From NCBI GenBank assembly GCA_020631035.1, contig JAHDIA010000003.1, positions 1 to 40,518 on the forward strand: a DNA stretch of 40,518 nucleotides, written 5' to 3'. The notes below the pieces were generated by a model. The model was not told where the DNA came from. It made no database searches and saw nothing but the letters and a program-made list of their open reading frames with translations. This document shows, in pieces, positions 8,865 to 15,877 of the stretch (the first letter of the stretch is position 1; every line of letters starts with the position of its first letter). This stretch comes from Chitinophagales bacterium (lineage in GTDB: Bacteria; Bacteroidota; Bacteroidia; Chitinophagales; UBA2359). Position numbers and translations under genes: made by a program.

Positions 8865-9461
8865 ATGAAAACAGGAGTCTATTTATTCTTTTTTTTACTG
8901 GTTTATTTCTTCTTTGTTTTTTTTCTAAGATCTTATCTGCTGTGGAAAAGAACAGGGATAAACCCTTTGACCTTCAATACATCAGATGATGCTCATAGCT
9001 ATAATGGGAAGGTGTTTGCCTTCATTTCCTTGTTGGAATTTGTAGTGGTACTCATTTATGCCTTTAAAAACGAATGGTATCAATACCTCTTGCCATTTTG
9101 GTATCTGGAACATGATTATTTGAAATATATCGGTTGGGGCTTATTAGTACTATCTCTCATTTTGGTTTGGGTGGCTCAATCTCAAATGGCAAATTCTTGG
9201 CGCGTTGGCATTGATGAGAATAACAAAACTGAACTCATAACAAATGGCTTGTTTTCCATTTCGAGAAATCCTGTTTTTCTAGGTATTATGATTGCCAATA
9301 TTGGTCTGTTTTTTATCATTCCGAATGCGTTTACTCTGCTTATCATTTCGCTTTCAACAACTAGTATCAATACACAAATAAGATTAGAGGAAGACTTTTT
9401 AAAGAGTAGCCACGGAGAAGTCTATCGAGACTATCTAAAACGTGTTAGACGGTGGCTATAA
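8865..9461 (+). CDS. Isoprenylcysteine methyltransferase (ICMT)-like membrane protein
   Basis: The 198-residue protein has about five hydrophobic segments. It ends with the ICMT/PEMT signature: SWRVGIDENNKTELITNG, GLFSISRNPVFLG, then IRLEEDFLKSSHGEVYRDY. The arginine, asparagine and glutamate residues of this region bind S-adenosylmethionine in the family. Proteins of this family often accompany metal-efflux genes in Bacteroidota; the substrate is unknown. I chose ATG 8865 because it leaves the operator and promoter box free upstream; an in-frame ATG at 8802 overlaps the Fur gene's end and is less likely. Confidence 0.8.
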   Translation: MKTGVYLFFFLLVYFFFVFFLRSYLLWKRTGINPLTFNTSDDAHSYNGKVFAFISLLEFVVVLIYAFKNEWYQYLLPFWYLEHDYLKYIGWGLLVLSLILVWVAQSQMANSWRVGIDENNKTELITNGLFSISRNPVFLGIMIANIGLFFIIPNAFTLLIISLSTTSINTQIRLEEDFLKSSHGEVYRDYLKRVRRWL

Positions 9462-9478
9462 TTTGTTAATTTTATAAA

Positions 9479-9907
9479 ATGAATTTTAAAGAATCAATAA
9501 TTGGCAGTTCAATTGCTTTTTTAATAGCCACCAGTTGTTGCTGGTTGCCTACACTTATCATAGGGCTTGGTAGTGCAAGTAGTCTTTTAGCCTTTGTGAA
9601 TGGCTTAGAGGAATTCAGCGGAATTTTTATGCTGTTGGGTATCATATTATTCTTATATGGTGGTTTTCAATTTTATAAAAAAAATGTAATGAAAAAATCA
9701 ACACAAGTAGAATTAGAATCTACTATTACTTGTCCTAATTGCGGATTTCAAAAGAAGGATACTATGCCCACTAATGCTTGCCAATTCTTTTATGAATGTG
9801 AAAGTTGTAAAACCTTATTAAAGCCCAAAGAGGGTGACTGTTGTGTTTATTGTAGCTATGGAACAATAGCTTGTCCACCTATTCAATTAAATCAAAATTG
9901 TTGCTAA
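9479..9907 (+). CDS. MerT-like membrane segment fused to a GDCCVxC zinc-ribbon-like domain
   Basis: The 142-residue protein has a first membrane helix with the vicinal cysteines SCCWLP (about residues 18-24), as in MerT-type metal transport proteins, and a second helix near 48-65. The C-terminal half begins with CPNCGF and continues to GDCCVYCSYGTIACPPIQ, the signature of the GDCCVxC family, in which the last Cys of the motif can be selenocysteine in other bacteria. Joining the two parts suggests a membrane-anchored metal-binding protein of the efflux system. Its stop codon overlaps the next start (TAATG), so translation is probably coupled. Confidence 0.75.
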   Translation: MNFKESIIGSSIAFLIATSCCWLPTLIIGLGSASSLLAFVNGLEEFSGIFMLLGIILFLYGGFQFYKKNVMKKSTQVELESTITCPNCGFQKKDTMPTNACQFFYECESCKTLLKPKEGDCCVYCSYGTIACPPIQLNQNCC

Positions 9908-10272
9908 TGAGATTCCAAGCAAAAACGATTAGGACTTTTATTGGAGCTAAGAATTATGAAGAGTCCAGAAGGTTCTATCAGGAATTAGGATTCGAGGAAG
10001 TTGTACTTTCTCCAAAAATGTCTCTTTTCAAAGTCAATGAAAATCTGGGATTTTACCTTCAAAAATATTATGTTAAAAAATGGTGTGACAACTCAATGGT
10101 TTTTCTCGAAGTAGACAATGTAGATAAATGCTGGGAAACACTTGAGGGAAAAGGATTACAAGACAAATACAAGTATGTTCGATTTACACCGATAAAAGAA
10201 TTTGACTGGGGTAGGGAATTTTTTATGCATGATCCGTCTGGCATTTTGGACAGTTTGATGATTGAAAGATGA
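9907..10272 (+). CDS. VOC (glyoxalase/bleomycin-resistance fold) protein
   Basis: The 121-residue protein has the paired beta-alpha-beta-beta-beta layout of the VOC superfamily: FIGAKNYEESRRFYQELGFEEV at the start and EFFMHDPSGILDSLMIER at the end. The HDPSG motif is usual in the second module. It is not close enough to a named enzyme to state a substrate. The start ATG overlaps the preceding stop, and its own TGA overlaps the ATPase start (ATGA), so it is embedded in the metal operon and is probably a metal-linked accessory protein. Confidence 0.75.
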   Translation: MRFQAKTIRTFIGAKNYEESRRFYQELGFEEVVLSPKMSLFKVNENLGFYLQKYYVKKWCDNSMVFLEVDNVDKCWETLEGKGLQDKYKYVRFTPIKEFDWGREFFMHDPSGILDSLMIER

Positions 10273-12299
10273 AAGAAAAAAACCACATACACATCTACGA
10301 TAAAAACGGCAATATAATCTGCTGTTCATTAGAAGAAAAAATAGATGCAAAAACGCCTCCGCCGATTGCAAAAGAAAAAGACCAACATCACGAAGATGAC
10401 GGACACAATCATTCGCACGACCACAGCCATGAAGGAGGTTTGGGGTGGAAAGCCTATCTATCTGCCCTGATTAGTTTGGTCTTATTGCTTTCAGGATTAG
10501 CAGTTGAGCATTTACAGGAAGCCTCCTTTTTTAAAGGTTGGATAAAAATTGTTTGGTACACATTGGCTTACATTCCCGTAGGTTTTCCAGTTATCAAAGA
10601 AGCATGGGAAGCCCTGCATAAAGGTGAAGTATTTACCGAGTTTTTCCTGATGTCTATTGCCACTATTGGCGCATTTGCCATTGGAGAATACCCCGAAGGT
10701 GTGGCGGTGATGTTGTTCTATGCCATTGGAGAATTATTCCAAACGATTGCGGTCAAAAGAGTCAAAAACAACATCAAAGCCTTATTGGATGTCCGACCCA
10801 ATACTGCTACTGTTTTGCGAAATGGAAACTACGGAACTGTTGACCCCGAAATGGTAGAAATCGGTGAAACTATACAGGTAAAAGTCGGTGAGAAAATTCC
10901 ATTAGATGGTATTCTCCTTTCGGAAAAAGCTGCCCTCAACACCGCAGCCCTTACAGGTGAAAGTAAACCACAAAACGCTTTACGGGGCGAAAAAGTAATG
11001 GCTGGTTCTATTAATCTGGATGGGGTTATTGAACTGAAAGTAGAGAAATTATTTCATGATAGTTCCATTGCTCGTATTCTTGATTTAGTTCAAAATGCCA
11101 CTTCTCGCAAATCCAAGACAGAACTACTCATCAGGCGATTGGCAAAAATATATACACCGATTGTTGTCTATTTGGCGATTGCTATTTGTGTTTTACCCTA
11201 CTTTTTTATTTCCGATTATGTTTTTACAGATTGGCTGTATAGAGCTTTAATTTTCTTGGTTATCTCTTGTCCGTGTGCCTTAGTCATTTCTATTCCATTG
11301 GGTTATTTCGGTGGTTTGGGAGCAGCTTCCAGAAAGGGATTATTATTTAAAGGAGCAACCTATCTTGACCAACTGACCAAAGTAAATACATTGGTCATCG
11401 ACAAAACGGGAACTGTCACTAAAGGCGTTTTTAAAATCAAAGATATAGTTGTCAAAGGGGATTACAGCGAAACAGAATTTATGAACCTCCTGATGGCAAT
11501 AGAAGCTAAATCCACTCACCCAATTGCCAAAGCCATTTTGGAGTATAATACAGAAAGTAACCTCCCCGAAGCTACCAACATTCAGGAAATTGCAGGAAAA
11601 GGGTTAAAGGGTGAAGTAGCTGGTAAAACAATGACAGTAGGCAATAAGAAGCTGATGGAGCAATTTAATATTCTTGTTCCCTCCGAAACGGACAGCATTG
11701 TAGAGACCATTGTCGTGGTTGGAATTGATGGCTCATTTGCAGGATATGTGACCATTGCCGATGAACTAAAAGCAGATGCCAAAGACAGTATTCAACAACT
11801 CCGCAAAGCAGGTATTAAAACCTTAATGATGCTGTCGGGTGACAAAAATTCTATCACCCAAAAAGTAGCTGATGAATTAGGGATTGAAAATGCCAAAGGA
11901 GGCTTACTTCCTGAAGATAAACTAAACGAAGTCAAAAAGATAAAACAAGATCCCACCAAAATTGTTGCCTTTGTTGGCGATGGCATCAATGATGCACCCG
12001 TACTGGCTGCAAGTGATGTCGCCATTGCAATGGGTGGTTTAGGAAGTGATGTTGCTATTGAAACGGCAGATGTGGTTATTCAAACTGACCAACCTTCCAA
12101 AATTGCCACAGGTATCAAAATTGGAAAATCCACTCAACGTATAATTTGGCAAAATATCGCCTTGGCTTTTGGGGTAAAAATCATTGTGCTTATTCTTGGT
12201 ACAGGGGGCTTAGCTACCATGTGGGAAGCCGTTTTTGCGGATGTAGGGGTGGCTTTGTTGGCTATCTTGAATGCGGTGAGGTTGCAACGGATGTTTTAG
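10269..12299 (+). CDS. P1B-type heavy-metal ATPase (Zn/Cd/Pb exporter type)
   Basis: The 676-residue protein has the CPC motif in a membrane helix (Cys334-Pro-Cys336), the phosphorylation site DKTGTVTKG (Asp378), the actuator TGES motif, and GDGINDAPVLA. There is no typical heavy-metal-associated domain. Instead the first 55 residues carry a CC pair (IICCSLEEKI) and a His-rich stretch (HHEDDGHNHSHDHSHEG), as in Bacteroidota zinc/cadmium ATPases. It would pump divalent cations from cytoplasm to periplasm, where CzcA-CzcB could carry them out. Its stop is five bases from the stop of the convergent recombinase gene. Confidence 0.92.
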   Translation: MKEKNHIHIYDKNGNIICCSLEEKIDAKTPPPIAKEKDQHHEDDGHNHSHDHSHEGGLGWKAYLSALISLVLLLSGLAVEHLQEASFFKGWIKIVWYTLAYIPVGFPVIKEAWEALHKGEVFTEFFLMSIATIGAFAIGEYPEGVAVMLFYAIGELFQTIAVKRVKNNIKALLDVRPNTATVLRNGNYGTVDPEMVEIGETIQVKVGEKIPLDGILLSEKAALNTAALTGESKPQNALRGEKVMAGSINLDGVIELKVEKLFHDSSIARILDLVQNATSRKSKTELLIRRLAKIYTPIVVYLAIAICVLPYFFISDYVFTDWLYRALIFLVISCPCALVISIPLGYFGGLGAASRKGLLFKGATYLDQLTKVNTLVIDKTGTVTKGVFKIKDIVVKGDYSETEFMNLLMAIEAKSTHPIAKAILEYNTESNLPEATNIQEIAGKGLKGEVAGKTMTVGNKKLMEQFNILVPSETDSIVETIVVVGIDGSFAGYVTIADELKADAKDSIQQLRKAGIKTLMMLSGDKNSITQKVADELGIENAKGGLLPEDKLNEVKKIKQDPTKIVAFVGDGINDAPVLAASDVAIAMGGLGSDVAIETADVVIQTDQPSKIATGIKIGKSTQRIIWQNIALAFGVKIIVLILGTGGLATMWEAVFADVGVALLAILNAVRLQRMF

Positions 12300-12304
12300 A
12301 ATTA

Positions 12305-12916
12305 CTATGAATATCTATCTCTTTTCCCAACCTTCACCCCTTGCTCTCTAAGGTAGTTGTACAAAGTAGGCTTAGAACAACCAACCCGTTTACAAATATC
12401 CAAAATCGAAAGCTCCTCAGCCCCACGTTTTTTATAAAGCATTGCAGCAAACTCCGCTTTACTCTTTGCCTCTTTAGATAGACCTTTAGGACGACCACCA
12501 ACCCTGCCTCTTGCTCTGGCAGCATTCAAACCAGCTTTGGTTCGCTCTCGAATCGTGTCACGCTCAAACTCTGCAAGACAGGCAAAAATGTTGAAGATTA
12601 ATTTTCCGTGTGAGGTAGTGGTATCAATCGGGTCATTGATGCTTTTTAAGCCAACACCCATTTCATTGAATTTGGAGACCAGTTCAATGAGGTCTTTGAG
12701 AGAGCGTCCCAAGCGATCCAGTTTCCAGATGATGACCACATCCCCTTCTCGAAGATGCTCTATCATTTTCAATAATTGAGGGCGGTCTTTTTTTGCACCG
12801 CTTACTTTTTCTGTAAAAATATCCTTAGATTTACAACCTTCCTTTTTGAGTGCATCAACTTGAAGGTTCAGTTTTTGTTCTTTGGTAGAGACACGAGCGT
12901 AGCCTATTTTCTTCAT
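12305..12916 (-). CDS. Serine recombinase (resolvase/invertase family)
   Basis: The 203-residue protein opens MKKIGYARVSTKEQ with the catalytic Ser10. It contains the conserved block KLDRLGRSLKDL, the E-helix region FERDTIRERTKAGL, and a C-terminal helix-turn-helix (ILDICKRVGCSKPTLYNYLREQG). The size is normal for Tn3-type resolvases and DNA invertases. No transposase gene was found nearby. A promoter box ends three bases before the ATG, so the transcript is probably leaderless. The gene converges on the metal ATPase with a five-base gap, which suggests that it once mobilised or joined the metal cluster. Confidence 0.93.
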   Translation of the reverse strand: MKKIGYARVSTKEQKLNLQVDALKKEGCKSKDIFTEKVSGAKKDRPQLLKMIEHLREGDVVIIWKLDRLGRSLKDLIELVSKFNEMGVGLKSINDPIDTTTSHGKLIFNIFACLAEFERDTIRERTKAGLNAARARGRVGGRPKGLSKEAKSKAEFAAMLYKKRGAEELSILDICKRVGCSKPTLYNYLREQGVKVGKRDRYS

Positions 12917-12919
12917 ACC

Positions 12920-12952
12920 CAAAGTTAAGCAAACTCAACGCATGTTGTCAAA
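12920..12952 (-). promoter_or_regulatory. Promoter of the serine recombinase gene (leaderless)
   Basis: On the minus strand TTTG (12949-12952) is followed after 21 bases by TAACTTTG (12920-12927), an exact TAnnTTTG box. Only three bases separate it from the ATG, so transcription should start at or next to the start codon. Confidence 0.65.
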
Positions 12953-12963
12953 TTTAACTTTGA

Positions 12964-12991
12964 TTTGTTTAACCAGTTTTTTTAACTGGTT
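12964..12991. repeat. Direct-repeat core and perfect hairpin near the recombinase
   Basis: TTTGTTTAACCA (12964-12975) is identical to 2341-2352, on the far side of the metal cluster. It overlaps an 8-bp inverted repeat, AACCAGTT (12971-12978) and AACTGGTT (12984-12991), with a five-T loop. This could be a recombination site or an operator of the adjacent recombinase. Confidence 0.45.
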
Positions 12992-13063
12992 TGAAGTAGT
13001 AAACTCGTTGGGCGAAAAAGGAAATCAAAATTTAGAAGTAACGGGCGTTTTTTTTAACCAATC

Positions 13064-13088
13064 ACAAATGTTAAAATGTGAAACATTT
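13064..13088 (-). repeat. 25-bp palindromic repeat, inverted copy
   Basis: These 25 bases are the exact reverse complement of 14238-14262. Each contains the arms AAATGTT and AACATTT around nine bases, so each could bind a dimer. The pair faces inward across the DUF3800 cassette. Confidence 0.75.
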
Positions 13089-13158
13089 ACCCTGTTTGTT
13101 TAGCTAGAAATTCAATTGGTAAGATACACGAAGTTAGACAATAAAACTCAAACTTACA

Positions 13159-13210
13159 AAACACATTGTATTATTTTCGATGTGTCCAGTTTTCGCACAT
13201 ATCCTGAAAG
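13159..13210 (+). repeat. 52-bp direct repeat flanking the DUF3800 cassette, left copy
   Basis: This aligns without gaps to 14164-14215 with 40 of 52 identical bases. Both copies contain an ATGTG/CACAT hairpin whose loop has diverged while the stem is conserved. They bracket the small RNA and the DUF3800 gene. Confidence 0.65.
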
Positions 13211-13275
13211 TACCTTGTTTTAATTTTTCAGGAGACTTAACCAAACCTTCATTTCAGAAGCTGAATTAAACTTTT

Positions 13276-13307
13276 TTTGCATTTATTCAGTTTAATAAAT
13301 ACCTTTG
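13276..13307 (+). promoter_or_regulatory. Promoter of the DUF3800-linked small RNA
   Basis: TTTG (13276-13279) is separated by 20 bases from TACCTTTG (13300-13307), a textbook Bacteroidota promoter. The expected start near 13311 coincides with the first paired base of the RNA. Confidence 0.7.
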
Positions 13308-13310
13308 TAG

Positions 13311-13475
13311 GTAAGAAGACTTAAAAATTCCTATCAAAGAGGGACGAATTATAGCTGATTTTTTTAATCATAAGTGTATGTGATTTATCCTAAATGTACT
13401 GTGTGTGCATCTCTCATAGGTTGCTTCTTTTACAAAAGAGGTCTTTGATCAGTAAGATTAGAGACCTCTTTTTTT
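13311..13475 (+). ncRNA. Structured small RNA upstream of the DUF3800 gene
   Basis: Nested pairings can be drawn by eye. GTAAGAAG (13311-13318) pairs with CTTCTTTTAC (13424-13433) with a two-base bulge, CCTAT (13330-13334) with ATAGG (13416-13420), and AGAG (13338-13341) with CTCT (13411-13414). Two hairpins lie inside: TGATT/AATCA (13356-13370) and ATGTAC/GTGCAT (13394-13410). The RNA closes with a strong terminator. No open frame of note lies inside. I recall that published RNA motif surveys name several motifs after DUF3800 because they sit beside such genes; whether this is one of them needs a covariance-model search. Confidence 0.65.
13434..13475 (+). terminator. Intrinsic terminator directly before the DUF3800 start codon
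   Basis: AAAAGAGGTCT (13434-13444) pairs perfectly with AGACCTCTTTT (13462-13472), followed by more T to 13475. The ATG of the next gene starts at 13476, so the gene is made only by read-through or from another start inside the RNA. Confidence 0.8.
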
Positions 13476-14159
13476 ATGTCAAAAATGAGTCACAAAACCA
13501 ATATGGAATATGATGTTTACATTGATGAAAGTGGTGATCTTGGTTGGAAATTAGAGAATGAATATCGAAAAGATGGATCAAGCAATTTTTTCACAATAGC
13601 TTACATCATTTTACCAACCGAAAAGGAAAAACACATAGGACGTGTCATCAAAAAATTTCACGAAGACAGAGGAGGAAGTGACAAAGAGATTAAAGCTACT
13701 CAGATTAGAAAAGGACGTGCCAAAAGCCTATCAAAAAGAATAGCTGCTTTTTTAGATAGACATAATGATATAGTAATTGGCTCTGTAACGATCAATAAAA
13801 GAAAAATACCTCCAAAGTTAGCAAATACAGATCACCAAAACATCTTATACAATTACATGCTTCAAAGGGGTATCTGTTCCCATATAGCCCACTTAGCCAA
13901 AGTCAATATTGTGCCAGATAAAAGAAGTGTTCCCAATGGCAGTCAAAATAGTTGTGCCGAATTATTGAGGAGTAGATTGTGGATAGACTTACAATCTGAT
14001 ATTGATATAAATTATACCCCCAAAGAAAGTCATACTACTAAAGGCTTGATGTTTATAGATTGGATAGCCAATTTTGTTTGGCGAAACTATGAAAACCAAT
14101 TTGAAGATGCCTATAAAATATTGAGCAGACATCTACAAGAAGATAACTTGTTTTTCTAG
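13476..14159 (+). CDS. DUF3800 domain protein
   Basis: The 227-residue protein has the DUF3800 features: YIDESGDLG near the N-terminus (Asp17-Glu18-Ser-Gly), a central KVNIVPDKRSVPNGSQ and a C-terminal GLMFIDWIANFVWRNYE. The spaced acidic residues fit the RNase H-like fold proposed for the family, and a nuclease role is plausible but not proven. DUF3800 genes are frequent in mobile and defence-rich regions. The ATG at 13476 follows the terminator's T-run without any gap; the ATG at 13503 (MEYDVY) is an alternative start that would leave a 27-base leader. Direct and inverted repeats flank the gene and its RNA. Confidence 0.85.
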   Translation: MSKMSHKTNMEYDVYIDESGDLGWKLENEYRKDGSSNFFTIAYIILPTEKEKHIGRVIKKFHEDRGGSDKEIKATQIRKGRAKSLSKRIAAFLDRHNDIVIGSVTINKRKIPPKLANTDHQNILYNYMLQRGICSHIAHLAKVNIVPDKRSVPNGSQNSCAELLRSRLWIDLQSDIDINYTPKESHTTKGLMFIDWIANFVWRNYENQFEDAYKILSRHLQEDNLFF

Positions 14160-14163
14160 CATC

Positions 14164-14215
14164 AAACACATTAAATTATTTTATATGTGACAATTCATTA
14201 CACATATCCCGAAAG
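14164..14215 (+). repeat. 52-bp direct repeat flanking the DUF3800 cassette, right copy
   Basis: It begins five bases after the DUF3800 stop codon. It matches 13159-13210 at 40 of 52 positions and has an ATATGTG/CACATAT stem with a divergent loop. Confidence 0.65.
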
Positions 14216-14237
14216 CCCTCTATTAAACAAAAGGGGA

Positions 14238-14262
14238 AAATGTTTCACATTTTAACATTTGT
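14238..14262 (+). repeat. 25-bp palindromic repeat, second copy
   Basis: This is the exact reverse complement of 13064-13088. It is preceded by TTAAACAAAAGG (14223-14234), which also precedes the third, degenerate copy. Confidence 0.75.
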
Positions 14263-14299
14263 AGTACAAAGTAATTTCCAAGAACATCATTCAACCTTC

Positions 14300-14340
14300 T
14301 TAAACAAAAGGATAAAAAGTCCCACATTTTAACACTTTCT
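14300..14340 (+). repeat. Degenerate third copy of the palindromic repeat
   Basis: Seventy-seven bases after the second copy the same block recurs in the same orientation: TTAAACAAAAGG, then CACATTTTAACA. Several bases in between and at the end have changed, so the palindrome arms are no longer intact. Confidence 0.6.
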
Positions 14341-14387
14341 TATTTACTGCCAAAACCAAAAGATCCATATAAATTCAATCATCACAA

Positions 14388-14418
14388 AAAACCGCCTGAA
14401 CTCCATCAGAACGGTTTT
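14388..14418 (-). terminator. Terminator of the 14435-14869 gene
   Basis: AAAACCG and CTGA pair with TCAG and CGGTTTT around a short loop, 17 bases after the minus-strand stop codon. The minus-strand product ends in a U-rich run. Confidence 0.65.
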
Positions 14419-14434
14419 ACTCCCCTACTCTACC

Positions 14435-14869
14435 TCATTCCAACAATTCGGGGATCAACTCTTTTGTCAAATCCCAAAAATTTGGGGTTTCAGTCAGAGT
14501 AATATTTTGAGCATTGACCCTGCGGACAAACTGCTGATAGGCTTCTATGCTGTAATTCTCTGCCAATGCCAACAGATTCCAGTAAACAGGATGAACATAT
14601 TGCTCTTTTTCTACCCACTCACTAGGAATATTGGAATAGGCTGTAATTTTCCAACTAGGATTCACAGCACCAGAAAACAGATCAGGGTATTGCTTTTGCC
14701 ACCAGTCGAGTTGAAGATGAATTTTGATGTAGAGCTTATCTTGATTGAGTAGTGAGCCAAGTTCAACTTGGGCATTATCAGTAAATGATGGGATTGCTGC
14801 TTGAAAGGTGATGTTTGCTTTCATCAAGTCCGCACCATTAAAGGCTAGTGTTTTAATACCAATAGACAT
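14435..14869 (-). CDS. Unknown 144-aa protein
   Basis: I do not recognise this protein. It has no signal peptide and no membrane segment, and it is rich in aromatic residues in the middle (LDWWQKQYPDLF, WVEKEQYVHPVYWNLLALAE). It has its own terminator and a clear ATG at 14867-14869, which together with normal composition supports a real gene. It lies between the DUF3800 cassette and the coupling-protein operon and is transcribed away from the operon. Nothing in the context points to a role. Confidence 0.65.
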   Translation of the reverse strand: MSIGIKTLAFNGADLMKANITFQAAIPSFTDNAQVELGSLLNQDKLYIKIHLQLDWWQKQYPDLFSGAVNPSWKITAYSNIPSEWVEKEQYVHPVYWNLLALAENYSIEAYQQFVRRVNAQNITLTETPNFWDLTKELIPELLE

Positions 14870-15073
14870 TTCAATAAAATTTTATTTCTCTATTGATACT
14901 TGGTTTTGTTATCTAGTCAAATAATAACTATAAGAATACTAGAACATAACTTTTTAGCCAATCCTACCCCATAAGACAACTCAATATAGTACAATTAGGA
15001 TTTAATATTAAAAAAATCCAAATAAAATATTAATTTTATATATTAGTTTTATTTTTTATAAAAATTTCGATCC

Positions 15074-15871
15074 TTGCAAAAACTATTTCCTATACTTTTT
15101 ATAAGCATGCTTTTTTACACCTCAAATGGTTATTCTCAAAGTAAGCCTGCCGATATTGAATTATCAAAACTTTCAGAAAAATCACTTGTTGAACGCCTAA
15201 AATTTGTTGCACAAAAGTTAAAAGATTATGAACGTTTTGATTGGTCTTATTTAGAATCAACACTACTAAAAGATTTAGATACAGTTGCTATTTTAACGGA
15301 GCAAGATTATTTCTCCTTTGCACAATTTTATTTTGCGACCTATAACTATATAGTAATTCATTATTTAGATAAAAAGGGAGTAGAATTTTTCTACCAATTA
15401 GAACCTATCATTATTAAACAGACAGAAGAAACAAAATGGCGCATTCCAAATGAAAACACCTTTTTCGATGGCATTATGTATCTGTATCTTCTCCAAGAAC
15501 GATATGATAATGTACTCGAAGCCGTAGAGCTTCATTACGAACAACATAATAGAAACCCACGAAAAAACCCCAATGCTTATATTTTTGCATCAGTAATTGA
15601 ATCTCTTTATAGAAATAATGAAAAAGCAAGGCAATGGTATAATGTAGCTTACAATTCATATATCAACCCACAAGATGTGGCATTTTTAAAAGAAGTAGAT
15701 GAGCTATTGAAACATAATGAAAACATAAATAGATCACAAAAAAGAAGTTATGACTATGGTGCTAATATTGGTTCCGCTTTTAGAATGGTATTTAATGTGG
15801 CAAGAATAGTAACTATGGCAAAAATTGCATCAGATGCCACAGGTAGCTTTTTAAATGATCTATCAAAATAA
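15074..15871 (+). CDS. Unknown exported 265-aa protein, first gene of the coupling-protein operon
   Basis: A TTG start gives a good signal peptide (KLFPILFISMLFYTSNGYSQS, split here by description as residues 3-23), so the product should reach the periplasm or outer membrane. The next in-frame ATG would lose most of the signal. The mature part is helical and rich in charged residues, Tyr and Phe, with tetratricopeptide-like character (LYLLQERYDNVLEAVELHY, YRNNEKARQWYNVAYNSY) but no certain repeat. A hydrophobic Ala/Ile-rich stretch is near the C-terminus. It is followed after six bases by a second exported protein and then by the type IV coupling protein. I do not recognise the family. Confidence 0.7.
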   Translation: MQKLFPILFISMLFYTSNGYSQSKPADIELSKLSEKSLVERLKFVAQKLKDYERFDWSYLESTLLKDLDTVAILTEQDYFSFAQFYFATYNYIVIHYLDKKGVEFFYQLEPIIIKQTEETKWRIPNENTFFDGIMYLYLLQERYDNVLEAVELHYEQHNRNPRKNPNAYIFASVIESLYRNNEKARQWYNVAYNSYINPQDVAFLKEVDELLKHNENINRSQKRSYDYGANIGSAFRMVFNVARIVTMAKIASDATGSFLNDLSK

Positions 15872-15877
15872 AAAAGT

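Noticed and set aside
12305..14340. A complete Tn3-type transposon
   Set aside because: There is a resolvase-type gene and inverted repeats, one with GGGG at its edge, but no transposase gene, and the repeat orientation is inward-facing. The evidence supports only recombination sites.
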